From contig JAJFKB010000011.1 in assembly GCA_021773395.1 (NCBI GenBank), forward strand, positions 62,001-126,000: a DNA stretch of 64,000 nucleotides, read 5' to 3'. A program made the position numbers and the translations under genes. Position 1 is the stretch's first letter; every line of letters starts with the position of its first letter. This DNA comes from Gammaproteobacteria bacterium (GTDB taxonomy: Bacteria; Pseudomonadota; Gammaproteobacteria; Pseudomonadales; IMCC2047). Shown here one piece after another: positions 9,246 through 16,641 of the stretch. The notes under the pieces were generated by a model, which did not search any database, had not been told where the DNA came from, and saw only the letters and a list, made by a program, of their open reading frames with translations.

Positions 9246-9835
9246 CAACTTTGGTCGCAGCTCTCAAGTGGTTGCTGATAGCCCGAAAAACCGACAGGCT
9301 GAGGCGGCCCCTGATAGCAAAGGCTTTGCCAGCTTTCGGGCGCCACATAATAGTAACTAAAGGTATCTTCTCGTAATCGATCGAATAGCAGGCGCTCCGA
9401 AGAATAGCGCTTCGCTTGCTCGCTGATAAGAATTATTTCGTGCACCTGATCTGCAGTTAATTGGTGAAAGGGGCACCCAAATTTATTCTGCGCTAATGGG
9501 TTAATACGCAATATACCCTGGCGAAGCGTCTGCCGGTAATCGGGATCATCCGAGGATTTAGCAATGATTCTCTGATCGACTCCAACTTTGAGTGCTCCCG
9601 GACTGTCATCATCTGGAGCCAACACATCGATGTATTGCTGCAAACACCTCAGTTCGGTCGCATCTAACGGATCATCATAACGCCATCGAGCACGTGAGCG
9701 GGCTATAAGAGTACTGAAATCCAGTCCTGCACGATAGGAGCGGTAGGAGCGAAAAAGCAGGATGCCAGAAAATAATAACGCGGTTAGATAGAGCAAAGAA
9801 CCAATAAAGCGACGCCTACTGAAAGTATTGGCCAT
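9245..9835 (-). CDS. Tat-exported gluconate 2-dehydrogenase subunit 3-like protein
   Basis: A 196-residue small subunit that normally escorts the GMC flavoprotein through the Tat pathway. The N-terminus carries a twin-arginine motif (SRRRFIGS, residues 6-13) and a hydrophobic h-region (LLYLTALLFSGILLF). The body contains the subunit 3 pattern around LDATELRCLQQYIDVLAPDD and the PDYRQTLRQGI segment. The stop codon overlaps the start of the GMC oxidoreductase gene. Together the two probably form a periplasmic dehydrogenase feeding electrons to the respiratory chain. Confidence 0.82.
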   Translation of the reverse strand: MANTFSRRRFIGSLLYLTALLFSGILLFRSYRSYRAGLDFSTLIARSRARWRYDDPLDATELRCLQQYIDVLAPDDDSPGALKVGVDQRIIAKSSDDPDYRQTLRQGILRINPLAQNKFGCPFHQLTADQVHEIILISEQAKRYSSERLLFDRLREDTFSYYYVAPESWQSLCYQGPPQPVGFSGYQQPLESCDQS

Positions 9836-9904
9836 CTGTTTAAATCACAACCGTTTTACAAACAATAATTTCGCTGATGTCGATAATGCTTATCTATCTG
9901 TTGC

Positions 9905-10081
9905 TTACTTTTTCTTTTTATAGACCAAGGCCGCAACAACCGGAACCAGCAACATCAGCCCCACGATCCCCCATGAATCCAGCGCAGGAGTGGCTACGGG
10001 GGGAGGCGACGCTCCACCTGCTAGTGCCACACCTGAACAAATACCTGCTAACACCAGTAAAACATAGATAATTTTTCTCAT
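9905..10081 (-). CDS. IPTL-CTERM-like microprotein, copy 1
   Basis: A 58-residue protein with three parts: a signal peptide (MRKIIYVLLVLAGICSGVALA), a short proline-rich linker (GGASPPPVAT), and a C-terminal tag PALDSWG followed by a hydrophobic segment and KKKK. The tag matches the P-T-L-x-x-W-G pattern of IPTL-CTERM sorting domains, whose proposed processing enzyme is exosortase XrtH. The ATG at 10081 has GGAGG 5 bases upstream; the longer open frame to 10171 has no such site. It is the last of three tandem copies. After two cleavages only about a dozen residues would remain. Confidence 0.75.
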   Translation of the reverse strand: MRKIIYVLLVLAGICSGVALAGGASPPPVATPALDSWGIVGLMLLVPVVAALVYKKKK

Positions 10082-10127
10082 CACATCCTCCAATATTTTA
10101 TTTAAAGACTTAACACTCTGGTAAAAA

Positions 10128-10307
10128 TTACTTTTTATTTTTGTACGCAAGAGCCGCAACCACTGGCACAAGTAAGGTCAACCCGTAAAGCCCCCATGAA
10201 TCCAGAGCAGGTGTAGCTACGGGGGGAGGTGATCCCAATCCAGCTGCTAGTGCCACACCCGAACTAATACCTGCTAACACCAGCAAAGGATAGATAAATT
10301 TTCTCAT
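10128..10307 (-). CDS. IPTL-CTERM-like microprotein, copy 2
   Basis: A 59-residue close paralogue of the neighbouring copies: signal peptide (MRKFIYPLLVLAGISSGVALA), linker AGLGSPPPVAT, then PALDSWG, a hydrophobic segment and a KNKK basic end. The ATG at 10307 is preceded by GGAAG. The leader region before copy 1 is also repeated almost exactly before copy 2, so the whole unit of about 226 bases (leader plus gene) was duplicated. No independent functional domain exists between the secretion signal and the sorting tag. Confidence 0.75.
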   Translation of the reverse strand: MRKFIYPLLVLAGISSGVALAAGLGSPPPVATPALDSWGLYGLTLLVPVVAALAYKNKK

Positions 10308-10353
10308 CACATCTTCCAATATTTTTCTTAAAAACTTAACACGCTCATAAAAA

Positions 10354-10530
10354 CTACTTTTTATTTTTGTAAGCAAGAGCCGCAACTACAGGCACAAGTA
10401 AGGTCAACCCCAAAAGCCCCCATGAATCCAGAGCAGGCGTGGCTACGGGGGGAGGTGATGCGTTTCCAGCAAAGACAAAACCTGCACTAAATCCTAACGT
10501 TACCAGTGTTAAAATAGTTAACTTTTTCAT
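10354..10530 (-). CDS. IPTL-CTERM-like microprotein, copy 3
   Basis: A 58-residue paralogue. The signal peptide differs from the other two copies (MKKLTILTLVTLGFSAGFVFA), whereas the linker ASPPPVAT and tail PALDSWG...AYKNKK are nearly identical. The ATG at 10530 has GGAGG 7 bases upstream. It is the promoter-proximal copy of the tandem array. The conserved tail beside a diverged leader suggests selection on the tag, or gene conversion limited to the 3' half. No exosortase gene is found in the window. Confidence 0.73.
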   Translation of the reverse strand: MKKLTILTLVTLGFSAGFVFAGNASPPPVATPALDSWGLLGLTLLVPVVAALAYKNKK

Positions 10531-10762
10531 TTTCTTCCTCCTTGTCGCCATTTGTTTTACAACGACTGTATATCTGTCATTGATATTTTTAGATTCAGGA
10601 ATTCACTTTTTTACGCCGATCAATCACTAATGTCAAGAACAGGTGAGCTGTCCTTAATTAGAGTGTTGGCGTACCATATACCATAGCCTCGGTTTAATTC
10701 GTTTTTGATCACCCTTAGCACTAAATACCGTATGGATAAGAAATACCTTAAGGGAATTTAAC

Positions 10763-12205
10763 TTGGTAGTCGCTTCCAATAATAAACACCCGATCAAACC
10801 CAGCGATGCCGTCGCCTGGGATTATTGTATCCGCCGGGTGTGGTTTGATAACCAGGAATTACGTGGCATTGATATTGAACCCAGCCCCTTTGATCAGTTA
10901 GTGATGAAGCGTGGGCTTTTACATGAACAAAAGGTTTTGGAGACGCTAGCAGAGCAACACGCAGTTACCATTGCAAAAGACCAGGAGGACACCCAACGTC
11001 TGATGGCATGTGGAACTGAGGTTATTTATCAGGCACAACTATACAATGAACAGCTTGGGCTGATTGGTTTCCCCGACTTTCTCATCCTTCATGAATCGGG
11101 AGAGTATAGGGCCGCCGACGCCAAGCTTGCTTTAAGCAGTACCAAAAAAGCAATTCAGATTCAGTTAGGCTGTTACCGCCGCTTACTGGCAAACAACCAA
11201 CCCGCCATTGTTTTTCTAGGCGATGGTCATCAAGAAGAGATCTCCGATGAAACCGACCCTTTAACCTCCCGTTTTATCCAGGAAATGAATGAATTACTAC
11301 ATCTGCCACTACCTCCCGAAGTAAGCTACAGCCATAGCCGCTGTAAGGCCTGCCCCTACTATTCACAATGTCGACCCAATTTTGAGAAAGAGGGTAATCT
11401 GTCCTTGGTCTACGGCATTGATGGCCGCTCCCTTCCAGGGCTGCATACTCAAGGGATCACTAATATTGATCAGTTGGCTGCAACGGACCCGAAAACGATT
11501 AAGGATGTACCTTATCTGAAAGGTGCCGATAAAAAAGCACGTGCGGTACTTCAAGCCAAAGCAAGAATCACCGGCGAGCGTTATCAGACTAAACCGCTAT
11601 CAATCGCCCCGGAAGAGTCTGAAACCTGGGTGCACTTCGATATTGAAGACAATCCTTTAACACCTGATGGCAACAAGCATGTATATCTGTGGGGGTTTTT
11701 GGTGCCAGAGTATGCATCAGCTAACTTTGAATACGTCTGGACAGATACCAGGGATCAGGACTTCGACGGCTGGCAACAATTCCTCTGTTTGGTGGAAAAT
11801 TACCGGTCAAAATATACAAATCTAAAGCTAATCCATTTCTCGCGCCATGAGCGAACTACAATTGCCCAGTATGCTGATCGCTATGAAATGCATCAACATG
11901 CGACGGTTCAATGGCTATTATCGGAAGATGGGCCGCTACTGGATTTACAAATTCCGGTTAAGGAGTGTTTGGTATTACCTCTGAATGGTTATGACCTGAA
12001 AAGCATCTGCAAGCACCCCAAGCTGGTTAACTTTCAATGGCAGGATGATGACTCTGGCTCACAATGGTCTGTCGTTCAGTTCAATGCCTTCCTTGAAACT
12101 AAAGACAGCGCCTCGAAGGCATCGCTAAAACAGGCAATTCTGGGATATAACCGTGATGATGTGATGGCAACCCGAAAACTGGAGGAGTGGCTGCGCAAGC
12201 TCTAA
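10763..12205 (+). CDS. TM0106-family RecB-like putative nuclease
   Basis: A 480-residue two-domain protein. The N-terminal part is a PD-(D/E)XK nuclease of the RecB/Cas4 type with the core Asp/Lys in AADAKLALSS (near residue 130) and a C-terminal cysteine cluster (CKACPYYSQC) likely to bind Fe-S. The C-terminal part (about 290-480) is an RNase H-like exonuclease domain with acidic motifs VHFDIED, LLDLQI and YNRDDVMAT. This architecture matches the TM0106 family; the biological role is not established. The start appears to be TTG at 10763. The gene stands alone, divergent from the microprotein array. Confidence 0.85.
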   Translation: MVVASNNKHPIKPSDAVAWDYCIRRVWFDNQELRGIDIEPSPFDQLVMKRGLLHEQKVLETLAEQHAVTIAKDQEDTQRLMACGTEVIYQAQLYNEQLGLIGFPDFLILHESGEYRAADAKLALSSTKKAIQIQLGCYRRLLANNQPAIVFLGDGHQEEISDETDPLTSRFIQEMNELLHLPLPPEVSYSHSRCKACPYYSQCRPNFEKEGNLSLVYGIDGRSLPGLHTQGITNIDQLAATDPKTIKDVPYLKGADKKARAVLQAKARITGERYQTKPLSIAPEESETWVHFDIEDNPLTPDGNKHVYLWGFLVPEYASANFEYVWTDTRDQDFDGWQQFLCLVENYRSKYTNLKLIHFSRHERTTIAQYADRYEMHQHATVQWLLSEDGPLLDLQIPVKECLVLPLNGYDLKSICKHPKLVNFQWQDDDSGSQWSVVQFNAFLETKDSASKASLKQAILGYNRDDVMATRKLEEWLRKL

Positions 12206-12316
12206 ACTGAAAATGCTACTTGTCAGTGTGGTAACCGAAAATCTTTGGCTAACCAGCAGAAATGATTTTAGTGACAGCAAGGGCAGATACGAAATGAAAG
12301 AAGTGCTAACCCTTGA

Positions 12317-12658
12317 CTACTTCACATGTACCACACCTGTCATTTTGGGGTGTGGCCCGCAGCGGTAGGGAAAAGTTCCCACCTCATTGAAAGTACGCTC
12401 GAAAACTTCATCCGGCCAAAAATACTCACCATCCTTTTCGCCCAGCTGCTCAAACCAGACACTGTGGTACTGGCGTTTTTCATTGTTAACCCAGCGAATT
12501 GTGTCGCCTTTATTGATGGTTATCTCCTGCGGGATATACTCCTTTTTTAAAATCTCCACTTCAACGGTAGCGGCACAGGCTACCCCGCTTGCAGAGACAA
12601 GCAGGGCGATCAAACCAATCTGACAAATTCTTAACTTTATAAGATCAAGATGTTTCAT
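12317..12658 (-). CDS. Periplasmic type 1 copper protein (cupredoxin)
   Basis: A 113-residue small blue-copper protein with a signal peptide (ending SGVACA, about residue 29). Type 1 copper ligands are visible: His65 in QYHSVWF and the C-terminal Cys100-x2-His103-x2-Met106 (CGPHPKM). It is likely an electron carrier in the periplasm. It follows the fusion cytochrome and nirS on the same strand 20 bases downstream, so it is a plausible electron donor for nitrite reductase, a role known for azurin/pseudoazurin in other denitrifiers. The ATG at 12658 is preferred, with GGTGAGG upstream. Confidence 0.85.
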   Translation of the reverse strand: MKHLDLIKLRICQIGLIALLVSASGVACAATVEVEILKKEYIPQEITINKGDTIRWVNNEKRQYHSVWFEQLGEKDGEYFWPDEVFERTFNEVGTFPYRCGPHPKMTGVVHVK

Positions 12659-12678
12659 CACCCTCACCCCACAAGCGA

Positions 12679-14364
12679 TTACTTCTGTACAGCGTTAATT
12701 TCAGCCTCATTGTTATCGAATCCCAGCTTATAACCCAAGGATACATGGTGGAATCGGGCGCTACTGTAATCATCATGTATCGCAAAACCAAAATTGTAAG
12801 TCTGATCCAATGCCAGCTCTATGTCATCTGCGCTACCTGACTTTAATGGCCGTGTGATCTCAACGACCCATTGGCCACCCTGCTTGCTGGCATTAAAATC
12901 GCTTGCAGACTGCTCATCCATTACCCTGTCGGCTAGAATCGCACCATCTTCCGTTTTCCCTTCACCCGCTTTGTAGCGAATAATGTCCATGTAGTGTCCG
13001 GCATCGTATTCGCTCTGTATTTCATCTTCGCCTTTACGTTTATCCCATCCACCAAGCGGTTTGTTATTCCGACCACGAAGTTCAATTTTAGTGCGACTTT
13101 CGGTTAGATATTTGGTCACATCCTGTCCCTCTGGAGCAAATGGCATACTGTTAAGATCCGCATGACAGGTTCCCCAGCAACCGGCGCGATCTGCATATTC
13201 AACTTCATCAGTAGCCAGCATTAACGCCAACTTCATGGAGTTGTCCGGATCCATTTTTCCACCTTCAACAAATGGCACAGGCGCGTGCTCAGTGTCTGCC
13301 CATTGGAACCGCAGATAGAGGTTGTCCGCATCATGCATCGCTTGAACGGATACGGGAATGCTGCCACGTTTGCCTGGTATCACTGTGGACTCCAGCTTCT
13401 CACCGGTCACAATTTTTTGTCCCATGTCTGCAGTTTCTTCATCATGGCAGTCAACGCAGCGGTCGCCTGTTTTAAATGCTCGCTTACCTCCATGCTTACT
13501 GCCCAGCACCCACTCCATGGAACCCTCGCCAGGATAAAAAACAACAATTTCACGCGCTGGCGCGGCGCTCCAGTTCGAGATGGAGCTGCCCGTTATCGCC
13601 GTCGCCAAGGTGGCTGTCTCGACATCCCCTTTGCCTGTCATGGTACTGGCCTCTGCGCCAGCTGTTACTTCATTGCCAGCTTGCTTTTTAGCTTCTTTTT
13701 CAGCTGCCTGCTTTTCAAGAAATTCAACCCACTGAGGCGGTAGCTCCATGGTTCGGCTAGGATCTGGTTTAGTCAATATATCAACTTCTTCGTCCGTTAA
13801 TTGTTCATGAACGGCTTTATGTGCGATCCCCTTATGACAGTCAATACAAGTATTGCCATCCCTCATTGCGTTCATATGCTGTTTTCTTGCACGGGGTTTT
13901 TGTGTTTCAGGTGTCATTGTCTTGAAATCATGACAGTTACGACACTCGCGGGAATTGCTGCCCTTCATGTCATGCCATACGTTTTTCGCCAGTTTCAGAC
14001 GCTTGTTATCGAATTTCTCAGGAGTATTAATACTTCCCAGCGCCTTATGTAACAGTTCGTTAGACGCTTTTATTTTACGCACAAATTTATGCACCCAGGG
14101 ATCGGGTACGTGGCAATCTGAACAGGTCGCCCTTACACCACTGCGGTTGGTGTAGTGAATGGTCTCTTTGTACTCCTGAAAAACATTTTCTTCCATCTCG
14201 TGACAGCTAATACAGAACCCTAGCGTATTAGTAGCTTCCATCGCGGTGTTAAAACCACCCCAGAAGATCACACCTGCGAGCATGAAGATCAAAGCTGTTC
14301 CAATTGAAGTTCCCAGTATCAACTTGTTGGACATCAGGCTCTTTAGTTTCTTTGCTGTTCCCAT
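12679..14364 (-). CDS. NapC/NirT-type tetraheme cytochrome fused to ethylbenzene-dehydrogenase-type heme domain
   Basis: A 561-residue membrane-anchored multiheme cytochrome. One transmembrane anchor (residues 15-37) is followed by a NapC/NirT domain with four CXXCH sites (51, 81, 141, 173). After an Ala/Lys/Glu-rich linker (210-265) comes a second domain resembling the heme-binding subunit of ethylbenzene/DMSO-reductase-type enzymes, with a fifth CXXCH at 303 and a CX3CH (CWGTCH) near 396. NirT-like proteins pass quinol electrons to periplasmic reductases, and it lies directly downstream of nirS, so it probably feeds NirS. NirT proteins usually stop near 200 residues, so the extension is notable. 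The ATG at 14364 follows GGGGAG. Confidence 0.85.
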   Translation of the reverse strand: MGTAKKLKSLMSNKLILGTSIGTALIFMLAGVIFWGGFNTAMEATNTLGFCISCHEMEENVFQEYKETIHYTNRSGVRATCSDCHVPDPWVHKFVRKIKASNELLHKALGSINTPEKFDNKRLKLAKNVWHDMKGSNSRECRNCHDFKTMTPETQKPRARKQHMNAMRDGNTCIDCHKGIAHKAVHEQLTDEEVDILTKPDPSRTMELPPQWVEFLEKQAAEKEAKKQAGNEVTAGAEASTMTGKGDVETATLATAITGSSISNWSAAPAREIVVFYPGEGSMEWVLGSKHGGKRAFKTGDRCVDCHDEETADMGQKIVTGEKLESTVIPGKRGSIPVSVQAMHDADNLYLRFQWADTEHAPVPFVEGGKMDPDNSMKLALMLATDEVEYADRAGCWGTCHADLNSMPFAPEGQDVTKYLTESRTKIELRGRNNKPLGGWDKRKGEDEIQSEYDAGHYMDIIRYKAGEGKTEDGAILADRVMDEQSASDFNASKQGGQWVVEITRPLKSGSADDIELALDQTYNFGFAIHDDYSSARFHHVSLGYKLGFDNNEAEINAVQK

Positions 14365-14467
14365 GGAGGGACTCCCCAAGATCGTAGAAAATATTTCTTT
14401 TCAAATTTGCGTTAAAGGTGGCGAGGTGAGTAAACCCACCTCGCCGTTGCAACATCCACCAAAAGGC

Positions 14468-16102
14468 TTAAGTCACGTGATTAACTCGGTTATGTACGTT
14501 GAACTTACCAGTTGGTGTTGTTAAGCCTTTGATACGCTTTTTCTCTTTCAGAGTTTTCGCATCATAGACAACAATTTCACCGGTTGGGTTGCTCGCATCT
14601 TTACGGTTCCATACGGACACCCAAACTTCAGTACCATCGTCATTGAATTCCATGTGCACAGCGGCTTTGCCTTCTTCTTCAGTCACTCGAATTGTTTTCA
14701 CAATTTCGCGAGTTTTCTTATCGAAGACCTGCACACTTTGCTGAATTTCAGGCTCAGGGTGTTTAGTCTGGTCAGCCCATACATATTTTGAAGTTGGGTG
14801 AGTACGGATAAATACGCCCGCACCATCAGTTTCAACTTCGTAGCAAAGCTTCCAGGCTTCTTTCTTGCGGTTGATTGGGTCATTACCCCAAACAGACACT
14901 AGGCCAACACCCAAGTGAGTAGTACCTGCAACTGGGCCACATTTAGGATCAATCCAGTTAGCACCAGGACCAGGGTGTGGTTTGGCGTCTGTATCAATCA
15001 TTGCTTCCAGCTTGCGAGTTTTAGTATCTACCACTACCATTTTATCGGAAGCGTTCGCCGCGATTTGGAAGTAACGACCAGTAGGGTCGAAAAAGCCATC
15101 GTGCAGGAACTTGGCTGAATTAATCTGCTCAATACGCAGGTTATCCAGGTCGGTGTAATCCACTTGCCACATTTGACCCAACTCTTTAACCGCTACCAGG
15201 AAAGTAGGCTCATTAGGCGTAGTGTAGATCGCCGCAACACGTGCTTCGTTAACATAGTTACCGTCAACATCGATACCACGGGTAGAGACCACTTTCAGTG
15301 GTTCCATTGATTCCGCATCCAGAATAACGAAATGCGGAGGCCAGTAACCGCCACCGATGACATATTTGCCATCACCGGATACCGCTACATCACGCGCGTC
15401 ATAAGCCATTTGTGCTTCAGCAACCAGCATGCTGCCTGGCTTTTGCCACAAATCGATCTTAGTCATTTTGCCGTCACGGCCTTGGGTATACCAGAAACGG
15501 CCATTAACGCCGTTTTGTGGTTTCTGCGTATTGTGGTGCTCAGTCGCCTTGATTACGTGTACCGCATAACCGGTATCGACATGATCAACAATTTCGTAGG
15601 TATCGCCATCGATAATGGCAACTTTACCTGCGTCACGTTCGATCACTACGAAAAAGTTCTCCCAGTTACGGCCATGTAATGGCTTCGTTGGGTAGTCTTT
15701 CGGCTCTATATATACCTTATGGCGCTCTTTCATCAATGCCAGCGACATCTCAGGTGGAATGGGCGGCTCTATCTGAATGTACTTAGCTAACAAATCGATT
15801 TCAGCTTTACTAAAGATGTCGTCGAAATTATTCATACCACCTTCCGTGCCAAGCTCAATAATGCGGCTCAGACGCTTGGTGCCTTTTTCCAACGTATCTT
15901 TCGGCAACAGGCTTTTACCCGTTGCTCCTTTACGCAGAACACCATGACAACCGGCACAACGCTGGAAGTACATAGACTTGGCTTTCTCAAACTCTTCAGG
16001 GGTCAGCGTGGGTGCCTGATTTGCAGCCGCCTGAGCAATACCCCCAATACCTAAACCCAACGCAAGCGCCAGGCCAGTTAAGGCTAACTTAGATCTTTTC
16101 AT
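14468..16102 (-). CDS. nirS: Cytochrome cd1 nitrite reductase
   Basis: NirS reduces nitrite to nitric oxide in the periplasm, the defining step of denitrification. The 544-residue protein has a signal peptide (cleavage after AQA, about 26), an N-terminal cytochrome c domain with CAGCH at 49-53, and an eight-bladed propeller for heme d1 with the expected family stretches (GRNWENFFVVIERD, AVHVIKATEHHNTQ and HDGFFDPTGRYF). The ATG at 16102 is chosen because GGAG lies 9 bases upstream and a signal peptide begins there. Heme d1 synthesis genes are not in the window. A perfect FNR/DNR box lies 176 bases upstream, indicating induction by low oxygen and/or nitric oxide. Confidence 0.96.
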   Translation of the reverse strand: MKRSKLALTGLALALGLGIGGIAQAAANQAPTLTPEEFEKAKSMYFQRCAGCHGVLRKGATGKSLLPKDTLEKGTKRLSRIIELGTEGGMNNFDDIFSKAEIDLLAKYIQIEPPIPPEMSLALMKERHKVYIEPKDYPTKPLHGRNWENFFVVIERDAGKVAIIDGDTYEIVDHVDTGYAVHVIKATEHHNTQKPQNGVNGRFWYTQGRDGKMTKIDLWQKPGSMLVAEAQMAYDARDVAVSGDGKYVIGGGYWPPHFVILDAESMEPLKVVSTRGIDVDGNYVNEARVAAIYTTPNEPTFLVAVKELGQMWQVDYTDLDNLRIEQINSAKFLHDGFFDPTGRYFQIAANASDKMVVVDTKTRKLEAMIDTDAKPHPGPGANWIDPKCGPVAGTTHLGVGLVSVWGNDPINRKKEAWKLCYEVETDGAGVFIRTHPTSKYVWADQTKHPEPEIQQSVQVFDKKTREIVKTIRVTEEEGKAAVHMEFNDDGTEVWVSVWNRKDASNPTGEIVVYDAKTLKEKKRIKGLTTPTGKFNVHNRVNHVT

Positions 16103-16277
16103 TTGTATTGATCTCCTTTGGTTAGACAGATTCAGGCTTCTCTTCTCGTCGTTGTAAAATCTCACTCCACCTGCGTTACAAGCCGGATTGAGAAGCCCGG
16201 TGTTTCTTAATTACCCTTGGATTCGTTGTGGCCGCGAATAACTAGCTCCAAATATAGTGAGTCGGGAGCCAACCGAA

Positions 16278-16291
16278 TTGATCGAGATCAA
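16278..16291. promoter_or_regulatory. FNR/DNR-type operator upstream of nirS
   Basis: TTGATCGAGATCAA is a perfect match to TTGAT-N4-ATCAA, the site bound by FNR/Anr and by the NO-responsive Dnr/Nnr regulators. It lies 176 bases before the nirS start codon, leaving a long 5' untranslated leader. No crp/fnr-type regulator is encoded in the window. Confidence 0.8.
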
Positions 16292-16556
16292 TGTTTTTCT
16301 GTGTTCAATTTGGCCTTTCCACCAGAAAATACCACCTACGAGGTACAACAAAAGAAGTTTTGTTTGTTAATTATCAATCACTTAAAAAAAACAAGAGAAA
16401 TAAGACGTTGCTATTGTTAAACCCAGGTATTTAGAGGTACCACCCTGATCAACCTTGCCAACAAAGTAGATTTGAACCCTCAAACACAGAGGTAAGACAA
16501 AGCTGGATTTACGAAAAACATACCCTCTCGAACGCGCCCCTATCAATTTTAGAAAC
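16292..16556. other. Intergenic stretch with no recognised gene
   Basis: Between the FNR box and the terminator of the TonB receptor gene I see only short open frames without ribosome sites or family resemblance. It is A/T-rich and holds no repeat that I can support. Confidence 0.5.
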
Positions 16557-16592
16557 AAAAAAAGGCCGACGCGAATAGCGCCGGCCTTTCCG
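16557..16592 (-). terminator. Rho-independent terminator of the TonB receptor gene
   Basis: Read on the minus strand, AAGGCCGGCG, a short loop and CGTCGGCCTT form a strong stem followed by a T-run. It lies about 50 bases after the stop of the TonB-dependent receptor gene and separates that unit from nirS regulation. Confidence 0.85.
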
Positions 16593-16641
16593 AAATGTAA
16601 CCAGCCCAACTACTACTGAACTGGTTAAGCTCTAACTGCTA

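Noticed and set aside
13285-13743. 152-codon plus-strand frame
   Set aside because: Shadow of the multiheme cytochrome gene; no ribosome site or family pattern.
16217-16420. 67-codon frame across the FNR box
   Set aside because: Overlaps the nirS control region and has no family resemblance.
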